DNA of 64,000 nucleotides from a virus (IMGVR_UViG_3300032213_001070:20215-84214), one strand, 5' to 3'; positions 8,993 to 21,200 are shown, numbered from the stretch's first letter. The notes: generated from the sequence alone by a model not told the origin. Program-made: numbers and translations.

Positions 8993-11900
8993 ATGGCGAC
9001 CTATTTAAGTGGCGTTACTGATTATATTCCGGACTACCAGCCATTTCAGCCAGACCTGAACTTTTATGCTAATGTGTTACAAACAAAGCAAAGTCAGTAT
9101 GATACAAACTGGAAGCAGGTAAATAATCTATATGCTGAATTACACAATTCTGATCTTACACATGACTTAAATGTTAAGAAAAAAGATGAGCTATTAAAAC
9201 AAATAGACTTCAACTTAAAAAGAGTTAGTGGACTTGATTTATCATTAGAACAAAATGTAAACCAAGCTACCCAAGTATTTAGACCATTCTATGAGGATAA
9301 GTACTTGATGAAAGATATGGCTTGGACAAAAAACTATAATTCAACATTAAGTAGAGCATTGAATCTTAATAACTCTCAGGATGAAAAGATGAGATCTCAA
9401 TACTGGGATGAAGGTGTTAAAGAAATGCAATACCGCAAACAAGAGTTTAAAGACTCTACACTAGATGAAACACTAAACTTTGGTAATGTTAAATATACTC
9501 CAAAGGTTGATGTTTTATCTAAGTATCAAGAAATATTTAAAAAGTCAGGCTTATCAGTTGATATTAAAGATGTAGATGCTTCAGGAATGTATTTTGTAAG
9601 AGAGAAGAATGGAAAAGTATTACTTGCTCCTTTACAAAAGTTGTTTATGACATCATATATAAATGATCCGGCAACACAAGCTTTCTATGCAACTCAAGCA
9701 TATGTAAAAAGAAAAGACTATGCAGAACAAAATGCATCTAAATTTAATGGTAACAAAGCTGAAGCTGAAAAAGAATACTTAAGAGATCAGTATAAGTGGT
9801 TACAGAACAAAGCTAAAGAAGAAAATGTAGATGCTAAAGATGCTGTATCTGTAAATAAAAACAAAACAGCAACTGTTGAAAAACAAATTCTTGATAAAGA
9901 TGCAAATCCTTATAGTGAGTCTTATTTAGATACTTTAAATAAAGCAATGGCTATTGATGAAACAGTAGCTAATCATGCTGATAAAATAAATAAAGAAGTA
10001 AATGGAGATGGTACATCTTCAGTAACAATGTCTAGACCACAAGGAGATCCTTCTCAGTTAGACTTTTCTAATATGACGTTAGCTAGGCTTAAAGTTGATT
10101 CAGCTTTTGCATCTTCATTAGCTGAGAGAGACATTAATGCAGCTGCTGATATTTATTCATATACAAATTATGTTTATGAAAAATCAGTTAATCCGGTAGG
10201 ACTAGAAGGATTAAGACATAGAAACTCTATTGCAAGACTTGACTATGCTAGTCAACTTAAAATGCGTGAAATTGATTATAAGTCACAAAAAGATATAGAA
10301 AAAGCTAGGGTAGAGCAAGGCCTTGCAGATGGTACCATCTGGTATGATAAAGATAATAAGATGCATATAGATTACGGTGATGCTTACAAAGCTAACTGGG
10401 GATCTACATCAGGACAAGTAGGCAGTGAATATAATGTCATGGCTAAAAATGTTAAAGATAGAGATGAGGTAGTATCAAGTTTAACAGGAGACTATATTGG
10501 CCGAACACTTACACATCTTAATAATCTTGCAGAGGGTGATTCACAAATAACTAGCAAAGAACTTTGGAATGCTGTATCATTCTTAGATCCTAATAGTAAA
10601 GAAGCAAAAGATAGATATAAGACTAGAGATGGTAAACAACTAGTTGCTCAACTTTATAAAAAGTATCAAGAGAACCCAGGCAAGTTTGTATTAGAATTTT
10701 CTAAGACCAATCAAGTTCTTAAACTTAAAAAGTTTATGGACTCATGGTCATCAAGAAATGCAGGGCATCCGATTGCATATGAATATAACTCTGATGCAAG
10801 TAATGTTAAAATTGAAAGGTTTAAAAGATTTAATGAAGCTTCAAAAATAGTAGATCAACATAACTATAACAAGATAAGTAAGAATCTTATTTCAACATTA
10901 GAGTCAAATGAAGACTTTAAGAATCTAAAAGATGAAACAAAACAAAAGATAGTTGATGTATATATTAAAAACCTAAAGACTGGTAAACAACCTGAAAAAG
11001 GTAAACAAACCTGGTCTGGTAAAACAAGAGATGAAAGTGAGCAAGAGGTTTTTGAAAAGTTTTTAGATCAGCAATTAGGGTATAATAAGTTTGCAACTAA
11101 AAGACACATTGCTACAAGAGGTGAAATTGAAGCAGGTATAGAAAGTGGTGACAGACCGTACCGTAGTGGATTCAGAAATAAAACAGGAATAAATATTGGT
11201 AACCTCTTTGATGTTATGACTAATGCTTATAATAAAACTATAAACCAAACAGGTGATGATGGTTTAATGAGTTATGCAGGTGTTGTAAGAAAACAAGGTG
11301 GTAGATATGCATTAGCCACAAATGATCTTGTAGCTAAAGATGTTATTCTTTCTAAACCAGGTTACGGAGGTTTCCGTGATTTTCAGCAAGCTATGCAAGA
11401 TATAAGCAGAATCCGATTTAGCCAGGATCCTAGTAAGTATGCAGTTACTTATGGTGGCACAACTATATCAGCTGCTGAAAAGAATAGATTAGATCCGGGT
11501 AAAGTAAAAGCAATGCTAAAAGAATTGCAGTTATCAGCCGGCAAAAAGAGTACAACTAAGTTTACAATTGCTAGAGATGGTATGGCTTTAGAAAATCTAG
11601 ACTTAAGAGCATTTAGAATTAAACCTTCTAAGGAAATATTAGATAAGTATTTTAAAACAGCTGATGGTAAAGTAAACACATCTGTAGTAAATGATATACT
11701 TAAAAATGGTATAAGCTTTATTGCACCTAAAAGTGAGTGGACAAATGATTTTATACTTGAGAATGAACTGACTCCAACTGAAATGATACTTAATGCCAAA
11801 AAGAAAATTGAGTATGTTCAAGGTAATGGAGCTGGTAAGTATATAATAGAAAAAGTTAATAATGTACCTGGAGTAGATTATAGAGTTAATTATACAGGCT

Positions 11901-12130
11901 ATTATATAAATAGAGATGGAACAGTAAGAACTTTAACTGATTACCTTCCATTGCAAAAATCAGGAAATAAAGTTGATGACAGTGAAGATACTTTACAAAA
12001 TATGCTTAGAGAAATTGATGAAAAAAATAAAGAAACTTATAAGCAAATTCAAATGAGTGGAGACACTGAAGCAATGAGAAGAGTAAAAGAATTTTTTGCA
12101 AACCCTGTAAAAGGAGGTTATCAATATTAA
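8993..12130 (+). CDS. Large helical virion protein, possible ejected/cargo protein
   Basis: A 1045-aa protein rich in Lys, Asn and Asp with long predicted helices. The N-terminus (GVTDYIPDYQPFQPDLNFYAN, then an SQYDTNWKQVNNLYAEL helix and SGLDLSLEQNVNQATQVF) is a conserved block I recall from virion proteins of Bacteroidota phages with giant virion RNA polymerases. No signal peptide, membrane span or catalytic motif was seen. It is preceded by 83 bp of AT-rich non-coding DNA, the longest gap in the late arm and a likely promoter site, and is followed after 5 bp by the 2050-aa gene. I infer an internal virion or ejection protein. Confidence 0.6.
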   Translation: MATYLSGVTDYIPDYQPFQPDLNFYANVLQTKQSQYDTNWKQVNNLYAELHNSDLTHDLNVKKKDELLKQIDFNLKRVSGLDLSLEQNVNQATQVFRPFYEDKYLMKDMAWTKNYNSTLSRALNLNNSQDEKMRSQYWDEGVKEMQYRKQEFKDSTLDETLNFGNVKYTPKVDVLSKYQEIFKKSGLSVDIKDVDASGMYFVREKNGKVLLAPLQKLFMTSYINDPATQAFYATQAYVKRKDYAEQNASKFNGNKAEAEKEYLRDQYKWLQNKAKEENVDAKDAVSVNKNKTATVEKQILDKDANPYSESYLDTLNKAMAIDETVANHADKINKEVNGDGTSSVTMSRPQGDPSQLDFSNMTLARLKVDSAFASSLAERDINAAADIYSYTNYVYEKSVNPVGLEGLRHRNSIARLDYASQLKMREIDYKSQKDIEKARVEQGLADGTIWYDKDNKMHIDYGDAYKANWGSTSGQVGSEYNVMAKNVKDRDEVVSSLTGDYIGRTLTHLNNLAEGDSQITSKELWNAVSFLDPNSKEAKDRYKTRDGKQLVAQLYKKYQENPGKFVLEFSKTNQVLKLKKFMDSWSSRNAGHPIAYEYNSDASNVKIERFKRFNEASKIVDQHNYNKISKNLISTLESNEDFKNLKDETKQKIVDVYIKNLKTGKQPEKGKQTWSGKTRDESEQEVFEKFLDQQLGYNKFATKRHIATRGEIEAGIESGDRPYRSGFRNKTGINIGNLFDVMTNAYNKTINQTGDDGLMSYAGVVRKQGGRYALATNDLVAKDVILSKPGYGGFRDFQQAMQDISRIRFSQDPSKYAVTYGGTTISAAEKNRLDPGKVKAMLKELQLSAGKKSTTKFTIARDGMALENLDLRAFRIKPSKEILDKYFKTADGKVNTSVVNDILKNGISFIAPKSEWTNDFILENELTPTEMILNAKKKIEYVQGNGAGKYIIEKVNNVPGVDYRVNYTGYYINRDGTVRTLTDYLPLQKSGNKVDDSEDTLQNMLREIDEKNKETYKQIQMSGDTEAMRRVKEFFANPVKGGYQY

Positions 12131-12135
12131 TCAAT

Positions 12136-15100
12136 ATGGCTGAAGAAACAAATATACCAGATGATGGAGTAAATGAGCTTTCACAAAAAAGTCCATTTAT
12201 TGCACCAGCTTCTATAGGAATGACTGAATATAAACCTATTACTCCTCCAGTACTTGATATTCATGATCTTAACTTAAAATCTAATATTGATAATCCAGCA
12301 TTAAGAGTTAAAGATACTACTACCGGATCTGCACCATATCATCCAAAAAGAGTTGATTCAAGTGATGCTCCTAAGTTTGGAGGTCTTGATGGAATATTTG
12401 CAAAAACAAAAGCTCAGTTAGTACAGAATGTAGATAATAAAGTATACAATAAAATGTACGCTTATGACTCTTCACCAAAAGGAGCACATAAAGCTAGGTA
12501 TAAAGCATATGGTCAAGAGACATATGATAAGATTGGTTTCTCACCGGAGATAGATAATGAAACATGGTTTAATGCAAACACAACCATGTATGATGATTGG
12601 AAGCGTATGGCTACCAATGCAGCATGGCCAATGATGAAACTTGGTTTTATTAGTCCTATAAAATCATATGGTAAACTTTTTGGTCAAGCTGATATAGGTC
12701 AGGACTTAGCAGAGGCTAGAGATTATGAAGAATACAATGCTATAGGTTATTCTACTAAAGGTGGTATAGGTGGATTTGCAATTAACTTGCAGAATTCAGC
12801 AGCATACTCTGTGGGTATAATCACTGAGTCTGTAGTTGAAGGAGCTCTTATTGGAGCTGCTGTAGGTGCAGTAGCAGGAGAAGGAATTGGAGCAGCCCCA
12901 GGAGCTGCACTTGGTGGTATATTTGAAGGTATATCAGCAATAGGAAGATTACCAAAGACTCTGTATCAAATGAGCAAGAATCTTGGTAAGATGACTATGA
13001 ATCTTAAAAAGCTTCAGAATCTTTCAGAGGTTAAGAATGTATTTGCAAATGCAGGTAGAACTATGGGGAATTTTGTAAATCCTTTTACAAATACCACAGA
13101 AGCTGCAATGAAATATGTATTTAAAAATCCTGATGATCTTACCAACTTAGCTAGAAGTGCAAGAACAGCTGGAGCTATGTGGCATGATGTAAAGAATATA
13201 AATGCTGCATTATCTGAAGGAAGACTTGAAGGAGGATTTACAGAACAAAGAGTATATGATGATCTCTATAACAAATACTATGATAAGTACGGAGTAGCTC
13301 CTACAGATGAGTTACAAAAAGATATGCGTAAGCAAGCAAAAGTAGCTGGATTCCAAAACACTTGGAAGAACACATTGCTTGTAAACTATAGTAATAAGAT
13401 AGCTTTCCCGTCAATCACTAGAGCAGGTTTTATGAAAGGTCTTCCAACCTTCAGTAAAACATTCGGAACAGTAGGACCTTATCAGTTAATATATGACCCG
13501 GCTAAGAAAGTTGCAAAAGAAGCTTACCGTATTGAAAAGGTATCTTTAAAGAATGCTGCTAAGTCATTAGTTAAACCAGCTACATATGGTAAAACTGCTC
13601 TTAATTACTTTAAGGCAAATCTAGTAGAAGGTTTTCAAGAGACTGCACAGGATGTATTGTCAAATGCAACAGAAGAGTATTACACAAACAGCTTTAAAAA
13701 TAAAGACCGACAGAACTTTGATTACTCAATGGCTACTCTTGGTTCAGCATTAAAGAAACAAATCAGTGCTCAAGGTGCTGAAACATTTGCTTCTGGATTT
13801 GCTATGGGTACCATACTTGGTATTCCCGGAGGAGTAAAAGAATATTTAAGTGTAGGATACAATAAGTATTTTAAGAACCGTGCTAACTATGATCAGTATG
13901 TTGCTGAAAGAGAAGGTGAAGCACAAAGCATTGTTGATGCATTAAATACAATGGACAAGAATGCTAAACACTTCTTTGATCCTAGACTTAATAATTATGT
14001 TAATCAGATGCTTGTAGGTAAAGTAGCTGATGACCCGGATAATGTTTCTGCTAAAGAAGCTAAAGATGCAAGCTTTGCAGGTTTTAAATCTGCTGTGAGA
14101 ACTGCATTAAGAACCGGTACCTTTGATATGTTCATTGATAACTTTCAAGGATACAAACAAGCTAGCCCAGAAGACATTGAAGCAGCATGGAGTCTAGAAC
14201 CTGGACAAGGTACAAAAGCATTAGAGTATATTGATAGTGCAACAAAGACTGCAAAAGATATTGCTTCTAGATGGCAATTCTCTAAAAATAAATTTAAAGA
14301 AGTTGTTAATCCAAATCAGTTTGCTGAAGATACGCCAGAGAGACAAATGGCTGATATTTATAATGAAGCTTACTTGACTGGATTAGACAATCTTGTATTT
14401 ATGGGCTCAGCATTTGATAATAACTCTGAGAGATTGTCAAAGATGTATACCAAGCTTTCTTCTTTATCTGCTATACAAAATTCAAGATTCTCAAACTTTG
14501 CAAACATTGTAGAGCCAGAAAAACTGCAGAAAGAGATTGCTATGCTCCGTACAGATGTAGAGTTAGGAAAAAATGCTACAACTCCAGAAGCAAAAGAACA
14601 GTATAAAAAACAAAAAGATTTATTAGAAAAACTAGAAAACTATCAATCACAACAGTTTGGAGCTACAGTACAGTTTCTTAAAAAACTAAGAGATACTCAG
14701 AAGAGTATAATGGAATCTGAGGAAGGTATTTCTGCAAGTGAAGCTCAACAAAAAGCTTTAGATCAAGTTGTTGAAGAGTATGATGAACAAGGATTAAATT
14801 CTTTTGAAGACTATAAAAATAGTTATAGAGAGTTACTAGACACTCTTGCTGGGTCAGAAGAAGACAAAGTAAAATTAAATAGAGAGTTAGATGATGCTGG
14901 AGGCTTTGATGAGTTTTTTCAAATGCTTATGGATTCATATCTACTTAGAAATGAAAATACTAACCTTAATAAGTTTATCAATCTATTGAATGATCCAAAA
15001 GGTTTCTATGAGCATGTTCAGAGAAACTTTGACTGGATGAAAAAGCTGTATGATAACAGACAAGACTATTATACTGATGTTGTAAATAATTCTATGTTGG

Positions 15101-18100
15101 CTATCCAGAGAAACAGTCTTTTGGAAGAGTTAGCTGAAAAAGGTATTTATGTAGACTTAGAAGAGTTTGCTGAATGGACAGAAGATAATAACAACCTACC
15201 AACTTACTTTATTGATCAGGTAAATAACAGAATCATAAACCAAGATAGTTATTTGTATGATCAGTACATACAACTATTTGTTGATGCTTCTCAGATTGAT
15301 AGTAAAAACCCACCGGTAAAGAAATCTGACAAAGATCAAAAGCTACAGAAGATAGTTGATGATTATAATGATCAAAGAGATGGTGAACTTGAAACTGTTA
15401 AGAATACATATGACCGCACATTAAAAGAACTAGTTGGATATACTCAGGAAGAGATTGATGAGATGATCAGTCAAGCAACAGCAGAGTCTGAGATGTCAGA
15501 AGATGATGTTAAAGATGAAGTTAAGCTTATAGAAAAAGCATTAAAGCAACTTGATTCAAATAATGTAGTTGAGATACAAGCAGTGTTTGATATTGCTGTA
15601 GACAAAAATATGTTTACCGCACAAGAGTATAATCTTAAAAAAGAAGATATATTCAGTGATGATGCTTTACTAGAAGAAATGCAAGCTATTTCAGAAAGAT
15701 TTACTGATGTAGATGAAGTAGAAGCACAAGATGCCGCAGCAAATGTAATGATCTTAAAACCATTACTTGAATCAAGACTTGAAGTATTAAATACATATGA
15801 TCAAACAAAAGGTCTAGAAGGTGTACCACAGTATGAAGACACAAAGCCATATGCTGACTATACTAAAGCTGTAGATGAGATAAACAAAAAGTATGACAAT
15901 CTTATTGATGAGGCTGAAGGTAGATTAGCTGCAGAAACAAGAGCTGATGTAGAGGCTAAGAGACCAGAAGCAATGAAGAAAACTATTAAGCAAATCAGAG
16001 ACTTAATAGAAACCAAAGAAGATATAGTTCAGACTAAGAGAAACTATATTGTAGATGGTGAGCTTCATGATAGAATGTCTAATAGAATCAAGACTGGATA
16101 TGATACTTATGGATACACCGGTGAATCTGATTTAGTTGATGTATATGATAGTACTATTGGTGCTGCTTTAGAAGGTACTGCTGATACTAAAGCTGATCTA
16201 GAAGCTCAGAAAGCTGATATAGAAAAACAGAAAGAAGTCTATAAAAAAATGACTAAAGGTACTCCCATTATTAAAGATAACATTAAAGGCACCAAGATAG
16301 GAGATAAATATGATGATAGATTAAAAGTGATAGTTATTGATGAAAGTTTAGCAGATAACTTTGATCCTAAAATTGCTGATGATAATGGACAAGGTTATGA
16401 GGTTATAAGTAAAATTAAAGAATATGGTGAGATGGAAAATGGTGTTCAGACAAAAGCACCAAAAGTTGAAATTATAATTTTTAACAATAAAGAAGATGCA
16501 AACGCCTTTTTTGAAGCAAGAAAAATTAAATTAGATAAAAATATAGCTGATGCAGAACTAGCTGCTTTAGAACAACCAACTCCTCCGGGAGTTCTTACTC
16601 AAAATGTCATTGATGCCTTTATAAAAGAACTAGTTGATGCAGACCTACCAGGAGTAAACACTAATAAGTTTACTGTAGATATAGTAAGAGATGAGTTAGA
16701 AACTTTAATAGCTCCTGAAGGAACTAGGCTGACTAAGAAAACTCAAAAACAAATTGATAGCTTAAACTCTCAATTAGCTGATGTTGAATCTAAGTTAGCT
16801 TCAGTAAAAGACAAGAAGAGATTAGCTACTCTTGAGAAGCAAAAGAAAAGACTTGAAGAAGTTATTAAGGATGAAGAGACTGGTAAATACCGGGAGCCTT
16901 TTGAAATGACAAATGATAACATTAAATCATTTGTACTCAACACAGTAAAAGAAAATGCATTTGAAGAATCAAGAGATGCCGGAAATATTCTAGATCCTAT
17001 GCTTAAAAACTTCTTAGATACTGAAACATCTAAGAAACCTGCATATGATCCTAAGCTTATGAGTAAGGAAGCATATGATAACTTATTTGATGATGAGACA
17101 GGCTACTTAACTAAGTTTAAAAAGATGGCAGATGCTGGTGAAATATATATTTTCACTAAGAATCTTTATGTACATTCTAACAATCTAGTAGATGAGAATG
17201 GTAAAAAGTTACCTCCAGTTGCTGGTGAGATTGATATGATTATAGTAGACCGCAAAGGTAGAGCTTTCATAGCAGACTTAAAGACCGGTAAAGTAGCTAA
17301 GTGGCTTAACTATAAAACAAGAGGTACTAAGTCATTTGAAAAACAAATAGAGAATACTATGCAACAAACCGGTTACTCTAACTTGTTAGAGAACATGGGT
17401 ACTACTGTTGATGGTATAATGATATTCCCGCTTGAGATTGGCTTTGATAGCAAAGGTTTTATCAAATCTGCTAATGCTCCTACTAATCCGTCATTGTTTG
17501 CTGGAGAAGAAGTTATTGGAGATGAAGGTACACTACCTTACACAATCCAATTAGACAAAGGAAACAACACACAGATCAAGAATGAAGAGACTGGGCAATA
17601 TGAGAATATATCTATTGATCAGTTTATGCAGAGATTGATTCCTGTAAAAGGTAAGAAGACTACACAAATAAAAACTAAACCGGCACCAACAGATGTAATT
17701 CCTGAAGAAGAAAGAGCACTTGCTGATGAGTTCATGCTTAAGATGGCTAATGCTAAAGAGTTTGATGACCTTACAGAAGTAGCATTGGAGCTTGATGAAA
17801 TGAAACCTAACTTAAGCAAAGAAACATATAACATGCTTAAGTATCAGTTGGATACTAGAATGTCAATGGATCTAAATATCCCTAATGATATTATTCTAAA
17901 TACCGATGAAATTTATATCTTTACACAGCCGGTAAAAGCCCTTAAAATAACTGAAGGATATAGAGTTAAAATTGATATGTTAGATCCTGAAACTCAAAAA
18001 GTTATAATATCAAGAGTAGGTCCCGGAAGAACAAGAAGTATTGAAATGAGTATTAAAGATTTTACAGAAAATACCATGACAGAAGAACAATTAAATAACC

Positions 18101-18288
18101 TTCCAAAAGAAGAACCTACATATCAACCTTCTCAAGAAGAGATAGATATGTTAAATGAAAGTCTTGAAAATACAAATGAAGGTTTATCTGAGTTTGAACA
18201 ACTTGCAAAGTTAGAGGCGGATGCATATGCAGAAGGTGTAACACTTGATTCTTTAGAAAACAATTTCCTTAATAATATTAAATGTTAA
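12136..18288 (+). CDS. Giant virion protein with glycine-zipper segment and PD-(D/E)XK nuclease-like domain
   Basis: A 2050-aa protein. Residues about 232-268 form a hydrophobic, GxxxG-rich stretch (EGALIGAAVGAVAGEGIG) suited to membrane insertion; a second apolar patch is near 553-575. The middle (about 780-1600) is coiled-coil-like and charged. Around 1690-1770 lies a PD-(D/E)XK nuclease signature: GEIDMIIVD (Asp1700), then AFIADLKTGK (Asp1714, Lys1716), then a Q-type helix (QQTGYSNLLENM). The protein ends in ...NNIKC just before the RNA polymerase polyprotein. I infer a protein ejected with the polymerase that crosses the host envelope and carries a nuclease; activity is unproven. The size and neighbourhood fit polyvalent virion proteins of Bacteroidota phages. 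Confidence 0.7.
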   Translation: MAEETNIPDDGVNELSQKSPFIAPASIGMTEYKPITPPVLDIHDLNLKSNIDNPALRVKDTTTGSAPYHPKRVDSSDAPKFGGLDGIFAKTKAQLVQNVDNKVYNKMYAYDSSPKGAHKARYKAYGQETYDKIGFSPEIDNETWFNANTTMYDDWKRMATNAAWPMMKLGFISPIKSYGKLFGQADIGQDLAEARDYEEYNAIGYSTKGGIGGFAINLQNSAAYSVGIITESVVEGALIGAAVGAVAGEGIGAAPGAALGGIFEGISAIGRLPKTLYQMSKNLGKMTMNLKKLQNLSEVKNVFANAGRTMGNFVNPFTNTTEAAMKYVFKNPDDLTNLARSARTAGAMWHDVKNINAALSEGRLEGGFTEQRVYDDLYNKYYDKYGVAPTDELQKDMRKQAKVAGFQNTWKNTLLVNYSNKIAFPSITRAGFMKGLPTFSKTFGTVGPYQLIYDPAKKVAKEAYRIEKVSLKNAAKSLVKPATYGKTALNYFKANLVEGFQETAQDVLSNATEEYYTNSFKNKDRQNFDYSMATLGSALKKQISAQGAETFASGFAMGTILGIPGGVKEYLSVGYNKYFKNRANYDQYVAEREGEAQSIVDALNTMDKNAKHFFDPRLNNYVNQMLVGKVADDPDNVSAKEAKDASFAGFKSAVRTALRTGTFDMFIDNFQGYKQASPEDIEAAWSLEPGQGTKALEYIDSATKTAKDIASRWQFSKNKFKEVVNPNQFAEDTPERQMADIYNEAYLTGLDNLVFMGSAFDNNSERLSKMYTKLSSLSAIQNSRFSNFANIVEPEKLQKEIAMLRTDVELGKNATTPEAKEQYKKQKDLLEKLENYQSQQFGATVQFLKKLRDTQKSIMESEEGISASEAQQKALDQVVEEYDEQGLNSFEDYKNSYRELLDTLAGSEEDKVKLNRELDDAGGFDEFFQMLMDSYLLRNENTNLNKFINLLNDPKGFYEHVQRNFDWMKKLYDNRQDYYTDVVNNSMLAIQRNSLLEELAEKGIYVDLEEFAEWTEDNNNLPTYFIDQVNNRIINQDSYLYDQYIQLFVDASQIDSKNPPVKKSDKDQKLQKIVDDYNDQRDGELETVKNTYDRTLKELVGYTQEEIDEMISQATAESEMSEDDVKDEVKLIEKALKQLDSNNVVEIQAVFDIAVDKNMFTAQEYNLKKEDIFSDDALLEEMQAISERFTDVDEVEAQDAAANVMILKPLLESRLEVLNTYDQTKGLEGVPQYEDTKPYADYTKAVDEINKKYDNLIDEAEGRLAAETRADVEAKRPEAMKKTIKQIRDLIETKEDIVQTKRNYIVDGELHDRMSNRIKTGYDTYGYTGESDLVDVYDSTIGAALEGTADTKADLEAQKADIEKQKEVYKKMTKGTPIIKDNIKGTKIGDKYDDRLKVIVIDESLADNFDPKIADDNGQGYEVISKIKEYGEMENGVQTKAPKVEIIIFNNKEDANAFFEARKIKLDKNIADAELAALEQPTPPGVLTQNVIDAFIKELVDADLPGVNTNKFTVDIVRDELETLIAPEGTRLTKKTQKQIDSLNSQLADVESKLASVKDKKRLATLEKQKKRLEEVIKDEETGKYREPFEMTNDNIKSFVLNTVKENAFEESRDAGNILDPMLKNFLDTETSKKPAYDPKLMSKEAYDNLFDDETGYLTKFKKMADAGEIYIFTKNLYVHSNNLVDENGKKLPPVAGEIDMIIVDRKGRAFIADLKTGKVAKWLNYKTRGTKSFEKQIENTMQQTGYSNLLENMGTTVDGIMIFPLEIGFDSKGFIKSANAPTNPSLFAGEEVIGDEGTLPYTIQLDKGNNTQIKNEETGQYENISIDQFMQRLIPVKGKKTTQIKTKPAPTDVIPEEERALADEFMLKMANAKEFDDLTEVALELDEMKPNLSKETYNMLKYQLDTRMSMDLNIPNDIILNTDEIYIFTQPVKALKITEGYRVKIDMLDPETQKVIISRVGPGRTRSIEMSIKDFTENTMTEEQLNNLPKEEPTYQPSQEEIDMLNESLENTNEGLSEFEQLAKLEADAYAEGVTLDSLENNFLNNIKC

Positions 18289-18292
18289 TTAG

Positions 18293-21200
18293 ATGATTAC
18301 TTGTCCAATTACCCGGCAGCCTCTTGAAGATTTTTACAAGTATGTATACCGTGCTATTAATGATAAATTAAAAGACAATAAGACATTTGATGTAAATCAA
18401 TTTATGGAAGATTTATTTAAAAAGTCTTCTGAAAAGTCTGATCCTGAAACTGCAGCTAAGTGGTTACAGAGTACCCCAAGAGTAATTAATCTAATTGTTA
18501 CTAAATCATTCAGTGATAAGATTCCTTTAGTTAAAGGTCTAGATGGCATCTATGGTTTAATGACTGACTTTTCTAAACCAGACGGAGAAGGTCTTAAGAA
18601 TGTACTAGCTAAGTATGTAAAGAAACAAGATGTAAAAGATCTTAAACCTGTGATAGCTCATCAGTTATCATTAGAGTTTAGTACTGAAGAAGATGAGCCG
18701 GAGGGAGAAGATATACCAAAGAATTCACCTTCAGTTACTGCAAGACTTAAATCTACAATTCCATTTTCCGGAACCTTACCATCATTTACACCAGTAGATC
18801 CAAAGCAAAAGTCAGATACTTATATAGAGAAACTAGATAAACCAAGAGCACAGATATTAACCAATCTAACCAGGTTAGCAAATGCTTTTAATTCTACTGA
18901 TCCTTTTTCTGATTTTGTTTATCAAAATAAAAAGATCAGAATAAAAGCTGTTAACCTATATGCATTCTCACAACAGAACTTTAATGATCTAGATCCTACT
19001 ACTCAGGAAGAGATAAGGCTATCTGGAGTTATGGTGGCTATAGGTAATGCACAAGCCAATGTTACTCAAGCTGACAAAAGAGTATTATTAGTTGTTACAG
19101 ATGATAGTGGTCAGAATCTTTACTTTGATGAAGAGGGTAATATAACCAACAAAGGCAATGGGAAACTATTGTATCAGTTTATGCGGGATGTTAGAAACAC
19201 AGCAAAAGGATATGTGGTTACTGATATCTATGGTAATGAAGAACAATTGATGCCTATTTCAGAGTATGTGGCAAAAAACTATAACTCTGAGATTGATGGA
19301 GATCTTAATACCTTTACTGAGAAGGTTAAAGACCAACGGGAGAAAGAACTTAAGAGACTGTTTGAATTACGGGAAAAAGCATTGGGGTCAGAAGTTATGT
19401 TAGAGTTTGAGGGCCTAACGGAGGGAGTATCATCTGAAGTTACTGCAACAAGGTTACCTCTATCTGATTTCTTAAAAATACCAGGTTCTACTAAAGCTAA
19501 CTTGAAGACAATTAGAACTCTTAAAAAAGCAGAGGGTAAGTTTTTTAAAGGTTATGCTGTAATAAATCTAAATGGAACAGAGTTTCAAGTTAGAAGATCA
19601 TCTATGCCTGATTCTGTAGCTGACCAAATTGCTGCAGTTATGTTTGATCCTAACATACCTTTTGAAACTAAAAAGGATTTTTACTCACAGTTTATTCCAG
19701 AAGATAGTGACACTAAACTGGCATATACTATGCGTAAGCATGAGATCATACCTGACATGGAGAAGAAGTCATTTAGAATTAAACTCTATGATCAAGTAGG
19801 AGAGAAAGAAGGGTTCATGACAAAGCCTACTCATGATTTTAAAATTTCTGAAGCTTCATTGAAAAAAGCTAGTGAAGAGTCATTAGCAAATGGTAGAAAA
19901 CTACTTAGTGATATATTTAAAACTGGTAGATCAAACGGTAAAGCTACATACATGTCATACAAATCTGATCTACTAAATAGTGAAGATTACCTTGTATATG
20001 ATACTCAGACAAAACAGATTGATGTTGCAAACTATATTAATTTCTTATCAGGACTAGATGGTTATGTAATGTTGGTTGATGGAGACCCAGGGTTTTATAA
20101 TAAAACATTACTCTTTAATGAACCTACAGAACTTTCTAAAGATTTAAAAGAACAACCAGAAGAAGAAGAAGACTGGTTTGATCAGCAAATAAGAGAAGCT
20201 AGAGAATTTGCTGAAAAGCAAAAAGCATTAGAAAATGCAAGCAAGACTCCTGTAGAGATAGAGTTTGACTTTATTATTGATAGAGCATTATCTCCAGAAT
20301 ACAAAGCTCAACTGGAGCAGCAAGGTGTAAAAGCAAAAAGTAATAATTACTATTATGCAGCTAGTCTCATCCAATCTATAAATACAGACAGAAGATATAG
20401 TAGAGAAGTAGCAGAACAACTCCGAGACATGCTCTCAGGTTATATTGGAGCTTTATCTGATGCACAGATAAAAACAATTAACTCAGCAATAAATGCTGCA
20501 TTTCCGCAACTTAGTACACCTGTACAAAATGCAGTTGATATAATACAGAAAACTATTGAGCCGGAGATGCCGGATCCAACTACTGGTATTATAGAACCAG
20601 GTAGCAATCTTACACAAGATGAGCAAGATACACTTGATGAATTTGGTTTATTCCGTGCAGGTTATATTGCTGATGAAATTGGAGCTAAGGATTTAAAGAA
20701 TGTACTTAACTGGTGGAACAAAACTAAGATAGGCAAAGAACTACAAAAGCATATTAAACTAGAGCATGCTTATAATCTAGCTAACTCAGATGTATTTGCA
20801 AAGTTTGTAGTTAGTGGTGCCACTCTTACCAATCCGGATATTAAAGCACAGATCCAGATTAATCCAAACAAAGGTACCTTGGTAGATATCTATCATGAGG
20901 CTTTCCATGCATTCACACAGTTATATCTTACCCGTCAAGAGAAATACAATCTTTATGATGAGGTAAAAAACTATACAGATGCTAATGGTAAAGAGCCATA
21001 TAAAAACTTTTCATATAAGGATATAGATGAACTTCTTGCTGAAGACTTCAGAACCTATATGAAAACTAATTATATCAAGAAAGGTTCTCCTGTAAGAAAT
21101 AGATTGTTTAGAAAGATCTTAAACTTTATCCGGGCTTTATTTGGTAAAAAACCAATCAATCCTACTGAAGTTGTTACAGAAACTATGAATGTTCCAGCTG

